DNA from: Ovis canadensis
Taxonomy: Eukaryota > Chordata > Mammalia > Artiodactyla > Bovidae
Direction of reading: 5' to 3'
Length of the DNA stretch: 64,000 bases
Assembly: GCF_042477335.2 (NCBI RefSeq)
Contig: NC_091251.1
Span: 87,373,501 to 87,437,500 of the forward strand
Below are positions 34,930 to 47,200 of this stretch, piece after piece. A program made the position numbers and the translations under genes. Position 1 is the first letter of the stretch. The number at the start of each line of letters is the position of its first letter. The notes under the pieces are model-generated. The model saw only the letters and a list, made by a program, of their open reading frames with translations, was not told the origin of the DNA and ran no database searches.

Positions 34930-35242
34930 TTAAGACAGAAAGGCTAAGTCAAAGCCCTACTGTAGCTAGCTTTAAAAGCCAGGGTGAGGAGCCTGTACCT
35001 ATTCCATTTGACAATAGGAATTTGCTGAAGGCTTTTAAGTAAGGCACAGATAGGATCAGAGCTGTGCTTTAGGAAGTTAATCTGCCAGCAGTGCTCAGGA
35101 GAACTGGAGTGGGAGACAGGAGACAGGCTATTATAGCAGTCAAAGTGAGAAACACTGGGGGCCTGAATAGGGTGGTGGCCGAGGAAGTGGCAAGCAGGAC
35201 GGATGTCAGGCTGTGAAATTGATAGGCCACTGTGATCGTTGG
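34930..35242 (+). mobile_element. Ancient interspersed repeat, same family as near 5.5-6.6 kb
   Basis: Includes 'gctgaaggcttttaagtaag' and 'gctattatagcagtcaaag', old repeat wording I cannot name; a BovB 3' end abuts it. Confidence 0.4.
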
Positions 35243-35382
35243 ATGGCATCACCGACTCAATGGACATGGGTTTGGGTGGACTCTGGGAGTTGGTGATGGA
35301 CAGGGAGGCCTGGCGTGCTGCAGTTCATGGGGTCGCAAAGAGCCAGACACCACTGAGCGACTGAACTGAACTGAAGGTTCTT
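35243..35382 (+). mobile_element. BovB 3' end (short)
   Basis: About 140 bases match the terminal part of BovB (the final coding segment through the CGCAAAGAG and GACTGAACTGAA terminus). Extreme 5' truncation is common for this LINE. Confidence 0.75.
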
Positions 35383-35384
35383 AA

Positions 35385-36170
35385 CTGAGGGTTGTTTTCG
35401 GGGTTTAGAGAACCCTCAAAAAAACAAAAACAAAACCCATGTCTTCTCGGTATTTTAGAGTGATCCTCTCCTAACTCAAATGTCTGCCCCAGCTACAGAT
35501 ACATACACTTTCCACTTGAACAGAAAGGGGCCCTAATTACGTGGAAGAGATTGGGTCTATTTTCATCACCTGTTGATGACTAACTGTTGAATTCTTATCA
35601 GTTCTTTTCCTATCTGTATTTTTTTCCTTCCTTGCTCTAGTAAGCTTCTTGCTTGGAATTCAAAAGAAGAAAGGTACTATGAGCAATTTTAAAAATCAGA
35701 ATTTATTCCAAGCAAATAAAGTGCTATCTACAGTCTAATATAGAACATAAATTCCTTATCATATTCTTTAAAAAAGTCCTTCCTTAATCCTGGCTAATCC
35801 TTGAACTTTCATCATATTTTTTTCTTCCCTTTACTGCCAAGTTTTTCATAAGATCAGCCTTCATTTATTATTCTCTCATTCTTTAACCCTTATAACATGG
35901 AGCCCACTTCCACAATTACAATAAAGAATCATGTCATCCTCACCACCCAAAACTATGAATTTTCAGCTTAGTCCTCTTTGACCAGCGTTTGGTTCTGTCA
36001 ATCAACCTCTCAAGCTTGAAACTTTCTTTTCCTTTGTTCCTCTTGACTACATTCTGTTTCCTTCCACCTCAGGGATCTCTCTTCTGCAATCCTGGCAAGT
36101 TGTATTCCTTCCTAGTCTACAAAATATAATTGCAATTCAGATGATAATTTGGGCTGCCTACTACTTCTGA
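35385..36170. other. Unique AT-rich sequence
   Basis: The later part (about 35,970-36,110) is weakly L2-like; nothing else is recognised. Confidence 0.45.
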
Positions 36171-36192
36171 TATTGAAGGAGAAAACTTTTTC

Positions 36193-36334
36193 TTTTTTTA
36201 AAATATATTTATTTATTTGGTTGCACTGAGTCTTAATTGAGGAATGTGGGATCTAGTTCCCTGACCAGGGATCGAACCTGGGCCCCCTGCATTGGGAGCC
36301 CAGAGTTTTAGCCACTGGATTACCAGGGAAGTCC
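36193..36334 (-). mobile_element. CHR-like SINE with 16-bp target-site duplication
   Basis: Reverse copy bracketed by a perfect AGGAGAAAACTTTTTC at 36177-36192 and 36335-36350, the cleanest duplication in the window. Confidence 0.95.
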
Positions 36335-36724
36335 AGGAGAAAACTTTTTCATTCAATTATTCAATGATCTACAGAATTCCTAAATCCACATCTCTAGCTG
36401 TCACTGCCTCTCTCAGCTCCAGTACTTCCTGTTGGACACTTCCAAATGGGCATCTCAAACTCTCGTGTCTGGAGGAGAACTCCTCTATGTCCCCTAAAAG
36501 CTAACTTCTCTCAACTCTGCCACATTTATCACGGATCCTATCATTTTCTCAGTTCTCAGGATCTAAATTTTGAGCAGTTCTCGATTGTCTCCTGTCCTTA
36601 CATCACTGGCCTAGTTACCAACATACTATCAATCCCGTCTTTGCAAGTTCTCTCAAGTCTGTCTCCTCATGCTTCTCTCTACTGCCACTAGTGTAGACAC
36701 TTAACACTTTTCTCGTAGGGATTT

Positions 36725-36917
36725 TCAACACTGTTTTTGTGCCGTGTGGGCTCTTTATTGCAGCGCCATGGGCTTTCTTTAGTTCCAGTGTGAGGGCTTC
36801 TCTCATTGGGCTTAGTTGCCCTGAGCCAAGTGGGATCCTCCTGGACCAGCGATCGAACCCCCATCCTCTGCCTAGGAAGGCTGATTCCTAACCGCTGGAT
36901 CACCAGGGAAGTCCCTC
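36725..36917 (-). mobile_element. CHR-like SINE, longer type
   Basis: Ends 'atcaccagggaagtccc' on the reverse strand, with the internal 'gcgccatgggctttc' segment of the long form. Confidence 0.75.
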
Positions 36918-37009
36918 CAACACTTCTGAAGCAAGTTCTTCTTCTTTCAGTACACTAAACACTTTCGTTGAGGATACTAAACTTCTAAAACCTTTTTGTT
37001 GAAAGTATC

Positions 37010-37440
37010 ATTTCTTGCTCAAAACTCTTCAGCTAAATTCCAGCCCACCACAGGATAAAAATTTAAATTTCTTAATCTGGCATTTAATATCCGCCACTCT
37101 CTGTTCTTTGCTTGCTTCTATTCTTACCTCACACACATCCTCTACACAAATTCTCTTCTCCAGCTACAGGGATCTTCTAATTGTTCCCCAAATAAGACAC
37201 ACCCTTAGAGCCAACACTTGCACAATCCAGAGGGCTTCAGGCACAGAGACATAATGTGAACAGTGTCCCCTGGAACTGGGCCATGGCTATCTTTATTTCC
37301 ACATCCATGGCGGTACCTTTGCTCTAGATTCTCTCTTATAGAACGCTCTCCTTTTGCCTCTGTCAAGACCCAGCTCAAGTTTGGCCAGCTCCATGAACTC
37401 CCCACCAACTGTCTTACCCACCGATAAGGACTCCCTCCCC
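37010..37440 (+). mobile_element. L2 LINE remnant
   Basis: Successive L2-like blocks ('aaaactcttcagctaaattc', 'ctgtcaagacccagctcaag'). Confidence 0.55.
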
Positions 37441-38450
37441 TTAATTCCTAGACCACTGGTCTATACACAGGGTGACCATATAATTTGCTATCTAAACTGT
37501 GATGTTTGAGAGTTGCAGAGGGTACAATTACTCTGCAACAACAGGCATAAGCTGGGGCAAACTGAGGCGTATGATCACCTATTTACATATTACTCATTTA
37601 GCCCTCAGTCTGTGCTGTCTGGCAGGTTTTGTTCGTTTGTTAAAATGAATGGATGTATTTAAGCGTATGTGCTTTATTTCAAAACAGACAATCCTATGAG
37701 TACAAATCACGTATTCTCCCTCTTTGTTCACCTGCTGCCTGGCCAGTGTCTTCCACACAATATACAAAGAACTGTCTTTCATCATGATGATGTTTTCACT
37801 GTTATTTAGCAGTGAAACTTGGGGTACGAGTGAATTTACAAAAGCTGTAAATTCACTCAATTATCATTCTGGCAGGGAGACAAAATTCTCTTTGTCCCTA
37901 GAAAGAGATAGTAACATCAAAAAATGTCTTCAAGATTATGGTGAGGCCTGGGTCGTGGCCTCTGGCACATGATTCTGCCTTGTGCCCTTGTTACTTAGCC
38001 ATGTCCTTGCTCTCTATCTTGAGAGAATCTCCTTTCCATTGCTTTGTCATGATGCCACACAGAAGAAAGCTGACAGTCTCAACAAGAGACCTTATGTAAC
38101 TCACATCAAAATAAAACCACATCTAAGAAAATGCTGCTGTCTCTAACTAACCTGAAACCAAATATTTGGAAGTTTTGACTTGCTTGACTTGTTTTGCTTA
38201 ATTAACATCTGCCCCCTTTTTTTAGCATCATCTCTGCTAAACTAGCAATAATCAAAAGAGGAAAAGACTAAGGCCTAAGAACAGAAAAAGGCAGCAGGCA
38301 GTCATGATAGCTTAGGTTCCAAAAATAAACCAGAATACAAACTGAAAAGTGAAAGACAAGTGGAAAAGAAATAATTAGGACAGAATCATCTCTCAGGAGT
38401 AAACACACGACAGAGAGTCATGTTACAAAAGAGCATCAAGTCAAAATTCA
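37441..38450. other. Unique sequence containing a hairpin
   Basis: Holds the inverted repeat listed next and weak open frames on both strands (for example minus 37594-37860) that match nothing known to me. Confidence 0.5.
37828..37858. repeat. Inverted repeat, 13-bp arms with 5-bp loop
   Basis: GAGTGAATTTACA (37828-37840) and its exact complement TGTAAATTCACTC (37846-37858) flank AAAGC. No T-run follows it and no small RNA family is recognised. Confidence 0.95.
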
Positions 38451-38456
38451 CATGGA

Positions 38457-38602
38457 GGCACTTCCCTGGTGCTCCAGAGACTAAGACTCCATGTCCCCCA
38501 TGCAGGGGGCCCAGATTCAATCCCTGGTCAGGGAACTAGATCCCGCATGCTGCAACTAAGACCCGGTGCAGCCAAATAAATAAATACATATATATCTTTA
38601 AA
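38457..38602 (+). mobile_element. CHR-like SINE
   Basis: Complete copy ending 'ccaaataaataaatac'; flanked by near-identical TCACATGGA and TCACATGAA. Confidence 0.88.
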
Positions 38603-38609
38603 AATCACA

Positions 38610-40000
38610 TGAAGGGGCACATGATAGTGTTAGGGGCTATTGGAAAGCTCCTGAAAGGAAAACCAATTCATTCGAACTACTGATGGCTTGGATCTTACTA
38701 AAATGCCTCCTGCCAACTAGGTGGCTAGCATCAGGCAGCATTCATCCGTTTTTAAATGGAATAACGCAAGGAACTTTACTCTGGATTGCTTTTCTAAAAT
38801 TTGGTTCTCAGAGAGATTTCATCTGTAAACCTTTGTCCTAACATTTTCCGTTCTACTGACTAGCAATCTCTCAGCCCTTCCTGACATCAGTGGTCTTAAA
38901 AACATAATAATCTAGCTAGCGAGTCTCTAAGTGTTCTCTAAAGTTTGAGGAAGAGCTCCTTGGAAAAGAAGACTCTCAAATATTCCCAGAGATGCCCCTC
39001 TTCCTTCTACTTAGAATATTTTTATATCTAGCCCTGTCTGGCACTAACTGAATATATAACCTCTTATTGTTCCCAAAACTTTCATTTCATTATCTCAAAG
39101 CAACCATCTCTTTCAGAAAGTTTAAGCCAGAAATAGGCAACTTAATGGCCGATGTGCCTCTGAAATGTGTCTCCTATCCCCTTTGTCCAATCATTCTGCT
39201 TCCTTTTCCCTTTCTCTCTCATTTCCTTTTTTTCTGCTTGAGATTTCATTTTGTTCTATTCCCTACCTCATCTTTTCCTCAGATATACTTAGGGCCTTTG
39301 ATAGCAGGCAGGGTCAAATACTGTTGATTTAAGCTTTGCTCTTCTTAGAGGCAGAGTTCTATGTTAGACAGCTTCTTGACAGTTCTTTTTCCTCTGGCGT
39401 ACTCTGGGCTGCTGTTAACTACAATACCTTGATTATTGCCCACTTGTTCTTATATCCTTATTAGGTTCTCTGGATTCATTTTCATCAATATAGCTAACTT
39501 AGTATGTGTATCAGATCTTATGCTAAGTAGGTTATCTCTTTCAATTCTTTCAACAACTTGATGAGGTAGATGTATTCTCAGTTTGCAAATGAGGGAAAAG
39601 GCACAGAGGAGTTAAATACCTTAAATATATGTCACAGCTAACAAGGGCCACAGCCAGGATGTGAATCCATATCTGTATGTCTCCACACAACAAGTTGGGT
39701 GAAAAATGTGATGCTGGTATATATAAATGTGATGCTGGAAGAAAAGTGAGCAATTAAAAAATTTATTACATGTTAACTTCTACCAGGGCTATATTATGAG
39801 TAATTATGAAGTTAGTCTTCCCTGACATTGTGGTCAAAACTTTATCCTTCACTTGATTGCTACCTACTTTATACACCAGCCTTACAAACTTGTTTCCACA
39901 TGCCTCTGTATCTTTGCACGTGTTGTTCCCCCCTCTAGAGAACATCCTGTCCAATAACCCCTAATGTCCACCAATTCTTTCTTTCTTTTTTTGAACTTTT
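38610..40000. other. Unique sequence with a MIR-like patch
   Basis: A reversed MIR-like segment ('gatgaggtagatgtattctc', 'gtcacagctaacaaggg') lies at about 39530-39690; otherwise nothing is recognised. Confidence 0.5.
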
Positions 40001-40005
40001 AATTC

Positions 40006-40182
40006 TGCCTGCCAGTGCAAGAGACTCAGCTTGATCCCCCCGGTTGGGAAGATCCCTTGGAGGAGGAAATGGCACCCCTCTCCAGTATTCTTGCCTGGAG
40101 AACTCCATGGACAGAGGAGCCTGGTGGGCTACAGTTCATGGGATTGCCAAGAGTCAGACACAACTGAGTGACTAACACACAG
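40006..40182 (+). mobile_element. Bov-tA SINE, 5'-truncated
   Basis: Starts at 'ctgcctgccagtgc' and ends 'gagtgactaacacac'. Confidence 0.86.
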
Positions 40183-40189
40183 TGAAGGC

Positions 40190-41395
40190 AGGCATGGGAT
40201 AGGTACTCCAAACATTATATGAATGGAACCAAATTGAATCCCTGAGCTTTAATGTTATAACATTACTTCTTCCAGATATATTTACATTTTGAACACCATT
40301 TAAAATTTTCTGATGGAAGGTTCTTTGATGTCAACATCTTAAGTATTAACTGAATTGGTAAAAGAGGACTAATGAATCATGCTGGTAGAAGTCACCTACT
40401 CCCTTCAACCCAAATCAACTAACCATTGTGGATCTAATTACCTATAAAAGGAAAAGCAGTGTATAGAATCAATTTAAGTCAGAAAGACATTGTTAAATTT
40501 CCAGGAATGAGGTGACAAACTGAACTCTAAGTTTACAGATCATTTCCTAGAGAGCAGCAATGAGGTGTTAAATTGAATGATATTGGGGCACTTTTCTTTT
40601 CCTTGTTGAGTCATTTGTTCCTTAGGCAGAATCTTCCTTTTGGTGGGCACAGCATGACGATATGACTTAGCAATAAAGGATATTGGACTTAAAAAATTTT
40701 TTTAAAACCAAAACTCCTTCTCCTAAAAAATGTTTTCCTTCTCACTTTTTAAAATCACTTAAAGCAAATGACCTGGAGTGAACACAGTGAAGTCTAAATG
40801 AGACAGGTGGAATGGTGACTGCTTTGGGGCGTGAAATTTGGTATAAGGTGGTAGGTGGGATGAAACCGTGTGTTCAGGTTTTACAACCAATCAAAAAACG
40901 TTACTGAGCACCCACTGTGTGTCAGGCATAATGCTAAAAGCTGGGAAACAGGCATCATTCTCAAGAAGTTCGGAATCAAGTGATGACTATGGCTTCCATA
41001 TTGAAGAATGAATTGTGTGATTGTAAGAAACTAATATTCAGTCTTCTTGGAAGAGGTTATGTTCGAACTGCATCTAAGACACTGAATATAATTCCAACAG
41101 GCAGAGAAAGGGCCATTCTAGGCAGAGGGAGCAAAACACAAAAAGCTTGAGAGAAGACCTGGAGGAAGTTAGTGAGGTAGGGCCATGAGAAGTCTGGGGA
41201 GACTACAAATAGGAAGTGTGCATGACGAGGGAAGGACAGCAAAAGGAGAGGAGGTAGGACATGCAGTGAGAAAAGTAGGCTGGGACCAGATTGTTTAAAA
41301 GGCTTTGAATATTGAAGTAAGCAAGTTGGTCTTTATCCTGAAGGCAATCATGGAGCTTTTTAAGCGACATAATGAGGCTGATTCTGTTACAGTCT
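40190..41395. other. Unique and old-repeat sequence
   Basis: From about 40,890 ('gagcacccactgtgtgtcagg') to 41,395 it resembles the unnamed ancient repeat near 5.5 kb. No gene is recognised. Confidence 0.45.
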
Positions 41396-41411
41396 CAGCA
41401 CTGACGTGCAT

Positions 41412-41604
41412 GAAAGTGAAAGTCACTCAACTGTGTTTGACTCTTTGCAACTCCATGACTATACAGTCCATGGAATTCTCCAGGCCCAGAATACTGGAGT
41501 GGGTAGCCTTTCCCTTCTCCAGGGGAACCTTCCAATCCAGGGATTGAACCCAGGTCTCCCACATTGCAGGCGGATTCTTTACCAGCTGAGCCACAAGTGA
41601 AGCC
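41412..41604 (-). mobile_element. Bov-tA SINE
   Basis: Reverse full copy; a diverged GACGTGCAT / GACTTGCAT pair flanks it. Confidence 0.9.
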
Positions 41605-41791
41605 CACCGACTTGCATAGTTGTTTAATAACATGCCTCAGTTCTCTCAGACCTTGGTATACACTTTCTCATTAATTCTCAAAGATGATTTTTTCAAGAAG
41701 AAAACGTACAAGGAACCAGCAATAGGGCTGGGAATTGTTGATTAGGTATGAACCCAGAGTAGCACTTACACAGAAAGCTCCTGCCTCTTTG

Positions 41792-41981
41792 TGTGTGTGG
41801 GTCAGTCACTCAGTCATGACCGACTCTTTGCGACCCCACCAGGCTCCTCTGTTCACAGTATTCTCCAGGCAAGAATACTAGCCGTTCTCTTCTCCAGGGG
41901 GGTCTTCCTGAACCAGGGATTGAACCTGGGTCTTCTGCATTGCAGGCAGATTCCTTAACATCTGAGTCACCAGGGAAGTGC
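41792..41981 (-). mobile_element. Bov-tA SINE with target-site duplication
   Basis: Reverse copy with a small internal deletion, bracketed by CTGCCTCTTTG (41781-41791) and CTGTCTCTTTG (41982-41992), one mismatch in 11. Confidence 0.9.
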
Positions 41982-42210
41982 CTGTCTCTTTGGACCTTTA
42001 GGTAACTTTCTAAGACCGCTTTCTGCAGTAGCATTTTTGCTCTCTATTTCCTGTGGTTTCCCTCCCAAGCACAATTCTTCCCCCACAGAGTCCTCTTCAA
42101 AGCAACACGCTCACTCAGTCTTTCCAAGTGTTCACAAACCACCTTGCACAAATTAAAATACAGAGTCTCATACAATTCAGCTAGCCATAGATTCACACAT
42201 GGGGCAGGCT

Positions 42211-42402
42211 GTTGAAAGTGAAAGTCGCTCCGCCATGTCTGACTCTTTGTGTCCCCATGGGTATAGTCCATGGAATTCTCCAGGCCAGAACACTGGAGTG
42301 GGTAGCCTTTCCCTTCTCCAGGGGATCTTCCCAATCCAGGGATTGAACCCAGGCCTCCTGCATTGCAGGCAGATTCTTTACCAGCTGAGCCACAAGGGAA
42401 GC
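42211..42402 (-). mobile_element. Bov-tA SINE
   Basis: Reverse full copy from 'ttgaaagtgaaagtcgctc' to 'agccacaagggaagc'. Confidence 0.9.
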
Positions 42403-42404
42403 TG

Positions 42405-42775
42405 AGCAGGTTATTAGTCATTATCCATCCCCACCTTTTCCTAATTTAATATCCTCTCTTCTACTACCTTGTGCTTATGGCCAGAGTTCTTTTTCTTAGG
42501 ATGCTTGAATCACGTGTATTTACTCATATATCTAAAACATTTGTGTACCATTTTATAAAGCAATCCTGCACAGTAGTTATATTCATTGTTGTCATTATTT
42601 TACAGATAAAAACACTGAAGCCCAGCTAGTAAGAGACTTGCTTATGGCTCTACTTTTATTAAGATAAGATTAGGACTGGAATCTAAACTTATAACTTTAT
42701 ATCACTATGTTATTTCCCAAGTATATCATGCAGCGTTTATGTATTCCTTCCCCATTCCAAGTCAAAACTACCCTT
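42405..42775. other. Unique sequence with a reversed MIR-like patch
   Basis: 'attttacagataaaaacac' followed by 'gcccagctagtaagagac' near 42595-42650 suggests an inverted MIR. Confidence 0.45.
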
Positions 42776-42779
42776 TTCA

Positions 42780-42920
42780 TGGTTTTCTCTGGTGGTCTAG
42801 TGGTTAAGACTCCGGCTTTCACTGCTGTGGACCTGAGTTTAATCCCTGATAGAGGAACTAAGATCCCACAAGCCTTGTGAAGTGAAGTGAAAGTTGCTCA
42901 GTAGGGTAGCCAAAAAACAA
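42780..42920 (+). mobile_element. CHR-like SINE with a small Bov-type insert
   Basis: Begins 'tggttttctctggtggtc' and ends 'gtagccaaaaaac'. A 'gaagtgaagtgaaagttgc' piece near 42878 does not belong to it and looks like a scrap of a Bov SINE end. Confidence 0.72.
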
Positions 42921-42924
42921 CCTA

Positions 42925-44470
42925 CCCAAGCTTCTTGATTCCTATGGCTTTTGTGTCTGCATTTCCTTGATGTAAACCCTCCCTCTGCTGGCCATTGTCC
43001 AGGGCAAAACAGGAGCCTCTTGGCTTCCCTTTCCTTACTCCCTTGACTTTTCTGAAAATTCCAAACTCATTGGCATCTCAGAGCTGATATAGGTAGTAAT
43101 GAATAAAAGTCTGCTCTGAGACTTACTATATCCTTGGGGCATACATTAGACATAGATTAAAATTAAAAGCATATCTAAAACCCAGTTACATACATTTTGA
43201 TTATTAAATCCATGTAAGATTTGAGTGATATTTTCCCGAAGGCTACTACATCTTAGATTCTGACATAAATCATGAAAATTGCATATGGAAATGGTTATCT
43301 GTGCGTGAAGAGAGAGGAGAGCTGAGGAAAACAGAATAAAAAGAAACAGTAGCTAGTCCCATGCTTTTTAATGCCATGTATTTAAAAGCTTGGGTTTATA
43401 GTCTGAATAGCTATGAGAACCATAAAAAGAAGAAAGTCCAACTTGGCTACTGAGATTTAAAAAAACGGAGGCCAGCCCTGAACTTTCAGAAGCTCTGTTA
43501 TACCTGCCTTCAGCCAGGCTCACCTGGGCTTACAGGGTTAACCCAGGATTGCTGCTAATTCATTTATCCCAGGGAGGTGAAGTCAGGTAAAGACACCACT
43601 CCTATTTCATGACTTCCCTCAGAGACAATGGAAAGAATGATACATAACTTCACCCAGGAAATGAGCTTCTCCTTGGAGATGAGCTTCCCTCCACCTGTGA
43701 AATTAAGGCTCTGGGGTGCTTCCTTATCCCTTTGAACAAAGGACAAAGAGGGCAGGCATGCTCAGCACTGCATCCTTGCAGCCTCTGGGCTTCAAGCATC
43801 ATAAAAGGCAAAAGAAAAAAGGTACTAGAAAAGAAGGGTGTTAAAAAGAGATTCAGTTTGCAGTCTTAAGGGAAAACTTAAATCTTGCCCCAGAAATGTA
43901 GTTTAGCATATGAAATTGAACCATTTTAAACATTTAGTTTCCTATGGATTCCTTTTACCAAGAGATAATATCATGTGTAAACTGCAACACATGGGCATGT
44001 ATGATATACATTATTGACATTACGTATGTATTAAAGATTCCTGTGGGTATTATCTCAGTGAAAATGCTATTAGAAGGTAACCCTTAAAATTGTTATTGCA
44101 AACTTTATTTTATATAGTTAATGTAAAAGAAAAGAAAATACATTTTTTGGCAACTTTTTTTTTTTTTTTTTTGCAAATTTTATACCACTGCTTGGTCCAT
44201 TCCTCTCAGGTGCTAATCTGCTTCTGTTTTGCGGTCTCTATTTTCTTTTCTTCCACCTGTCAACCTCAGAGACTTTCAAATTTCTATTACCATAATCACA
44301 CTTCAGTTTCTGGTCCTGCTCACCTCCTCCCACCAGTCTCATTTGCTGCCTCTCTCCCCTGGACATAGTCAGATTTGAATGGAAAATATCACTGGGTGTG
44401 AAGCAGGAGATAGATGGGCTTCAGGCTGAGCAGCAGGAGTCTGCCCCTGTGGACAGATGCTCCAGGATGA
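42925..44470. other. Unique AT-rich sequence
   Basis: Contains a T21-type run near 44154-44173; nothing else is recognised. Confidence 0.5.
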
Positions 44471-44482
44471 AGCAAAGGAGGA

Positions 44483-44485
<3 letters not shown>

Positions 44486-44518
<33 letters not shown>

Positions 44519-44778
44519 AAGTCGCTTCAGTCGTGTCTGACTCTGTGGGACCCCATAGACGGCAGCCCACCAGGCTCCCCCGTCCCTGGGATTCTCCAGG
44601 CAAGAACACTTGAGTGGATTGCCATTTCCCTCTCCAATGCATAAAAGTGAAGAGTGAAAGTGAAGTCGCTCAGTCATGTCCGACTCTTTGAGACCCCATG
44701 GACTGCAGCCTACCAGGCTCCTCTGTCCATGGGATTTTCCAAGCAAGGGTACTGGAGTGGGGTGCCATTGCCTTCTCC
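44486..44778 (-). mobile_element. Bov-A2 SINE with (CTG)n start
   Basis: Reverse copy with both monomers, bracketed by AAAGGAGGAGCT (44474-44485) and AAAGGCGGAGCT (44779-44790). Its tail, read as CTG, includes eight pure units at 44493-44516. Confidence 0.94.
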
Positions 44779-44998
44779 AAAGGCGGAGCTAAGCCCTGCC
44801 CAAATAGAGACAACATATTTCTCATTCTTGAAGTCAAGAAGAACTTCCTAACTATGCATGTGTAGACAGGCTCCTGGGAGATCAAAAATGGAGTGATGTC
44901 AACCTATCCACAGGCCTCTTAGTTAGAATCCATCTTGGTTAAGAGATGCGTGCACACACAGGCAAGCCCTGAGATAAATCACATGTGGATGCAGAACT

Positions 44999-45209
44999 GG
45001 GCTTCCCTGGTGGCTCAGATAGTAAAGAATCCACCTGCAATGTGGGAAACCTGGGTTCGATCCCTGGGTTGGGAAGATGCCCCGGAGGAGGGCATGGCAA
45101 CCCATTCCAGTATTCTTGCCTGAAGAATCCCCATGGACAGAGGAGCCTGGTGGGCTACAGTCCACGGGGTCGGAAAAAGTCAGATACGACTGAGCAACTA
45201 AGCCCAGCA
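44999..45209 (+). mobile_element. Bov-tA SINE
   Basis: Full copy close to consensus, starting 'gggcttccctggtggctc'. Confidence 0.92.
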
Positions 45210-45805
45210 TGTGAGGGCGTGACTCTCTCTCTGAGCTCGCCTGTGTGTCTATTCACATTTAGTCTTCTTTCTCCTGATAAACACTTTACCTGTTTCACTA
45301 CTTTCCATTTCTTTGTGGAAGTTCATTTCCTGCAAAGCTGTTCAGACCTGGGTCTTGTTATACTCTCACTGCCGCAGTTTGACTTCAGTCTCTGGCTGGG
45401 GAACTGAAAGCCTGCTTCAAGCGCTGCAGGCTGAGGCCACGCAAGATCAGGTGGATAGCCATCAGCTCTCGAACTTTTATGCCTGTGAATAAGATGGCCT
45501 TTTACTCACTTGCTCATTTTAGTAACAAGATACTATCTCACTCTGGGAAGGTAAAAAAGATGCTGGTAAATATGAAGATTGTCTTTCATGCCTCAGAAAA
45601 ATTAAATCTGTTCACGCTAAAAACTGAATCTTTGAGATCTTTGACTGCAGCATAATTTTCTATTTAAGGTTTTTTTTAAAATCATGCATGTTTTCTATTA
45701 TTGATGAGACAGAAAGCTATATATCTCCCCCTTGTGGTTCCTGTTAGTGTCTGCCTTTCCATGTACAATTTCTTCCAGTTCTAATCAACCCTAATAAAAT
45801 GCTGC
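45210..45805. other. Unique sequence
   Basis: Nothing recognised. Confidence 0.5.
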
Positions 45806-45809
45806 TAAA

Positions 45810-47200
45810 ATAATCTTTCTAAATCACATTCTGTTATCCCTCTCCTGCTCAAACTTTCAGTGGCTCCTTATTTCCTGCAGGATAAAATCCAAACGCCTTG
45901 GCATGGTCCATCTGAAATTAATGTACTAAAACTCTCTGCATTTTGAAATCTTACACATTCTTCACGATTTAAATTTCTCTTTCCCAATCCACCTGGAAGT
46001 AGTCTCTCCATTTTATGCGCCCACACCACAATCTCTTGAGAAACCTATATGCAGGTCAGGAAGCAACAGTTAGAACTGGACATGGAACAACAGCCTGGTT
46101 CCAAATAGGAAAAGGAGTATGTCAAGGCTGTATATTGTCACCGTGCTTATTTAACTTATATGCAGAGTACATCATGAGAAACGCTGGGCTGGAAGAAGCA
46201 CAAGCTGGAATCAAGATTGCCGGGAGAAATATCAATAACCTCAGATATGCAGATGACACCACCCTTATGGCAGAAAGTGAAGAGGAACTAAAAAGCTTCT
46301 TGATGAAAGAGAAAGAGGAGAATGAAAAAGTTGGCTTAAAGCTCAACATTCAGAAAACGAAGATCATGGCATCTGGTCCCATCACTTCATGGGAAATAGA
46401 TGGGGAAACAGTGGAAACAGTGTCAGACTTTATTTTTCTGGGCTCCAAAATCAGTGCAGATGGTGATTGCAGCCATGAAATTAAAAGACACTTACTCCTT
46501 GGAAGGAAAGTTATGACCAACCTAGATAGCATATTTGAAAGCAGAGATATTACTTTGCCAACAAAGGTCCATCTAGTCAAGGCTATGGTTTTTCCAGTGG
46601 TCATGTATGAATGTGAGAGTTGGACTGTGAAGAAAGCTGAGCAGTGAAGAATTGATGCTTTTGAACTATGATGCTGGAGAAGACTCTTGAGAGTCCCTTG
46701 AACTGCAAGGAGATCCAACCAGTCCATCCTAAAGGAGACCAGTTCTGGGTGTTCATTGGAAGGACTAATGCTAAAGCTGAAACTCCAATACTTTGGCTAC
46801 CTCATGCAAAGAGTTGACTCACTGGAAAAGACCATGATGCTGGGAGGGATTGGGGGCTGGAGGAGAAGGGGACGACAGAGGATGAGATGGCTGGATGGCA
46901 TCACGGACTCGATGGACGTGAGTCTGAGTGAACTCCGGGAGTTGGTGGTGGACAGGGAGGCCTGGCGTGCTATAATTCATGGGGTAGCAAAGAGTCGGAC
47001 ACGACTGAGCGACTGAACTAAACTGAACTGACACCACAATCTGCCAGTTAATTATATCTATTTGTGCTCATTTTATCTCTCAGACTTTCTTGTGAATATC
47101 TGGATAGTACGAAAGAACAATGTATTTTTCAACTTTCTGTTGTCCCCACAATTCTTTGCATAGTGAGGCATTCAACAAATGTCTATAAAACTGAATAAAA
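45810..47200 (+). mobile_element. L2 LINE remnant split by BovB copy 2
   Basis: L2 wording ('cagtggctccttatttcctg', 'ataaaatccaaacgcc') resumes after the BovB ('ttgcatagtgaggcattc', 'aacaaatgtctataaaactg'), giving a well-defined nested pair. Confidence 0.7.
46035..47030 (+). mobile_element. BovB LINE fragment (copy 2), within an L2
   Basis: A 996-bp 5'-truncated copy flanked by a perfect 12-bp duplication (46023-46034 and 47031-47042). Its reverse transcriptase frame is open for about 600 bases with intact YADD at 46246-46257; the first stop (TGA after Glu-Gln near 46645) sits where family members commonly carry CGA, so it is probably CpG decay. It ends in the typical GACTGAACTG-rich 3' terminus. 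It lacks the 5' endonuclease part and cannot be autonomous. Confidence 0.93.

Noticed and set aside
44999..45209. tRNA-like A-box/B-box sequences here and in many other places
   Set aside because: They belong to tRNA-derived SINE heads; no intact cloverleaf with an acceptor stem was seen, so no tRNA gene is called.
46015..46647. 210-codon reverse transcriptase frame as a possible host gene
   Set aside because: It is the reverse transcriptase of a 5'-truncated BovB with its own target-site duplication.
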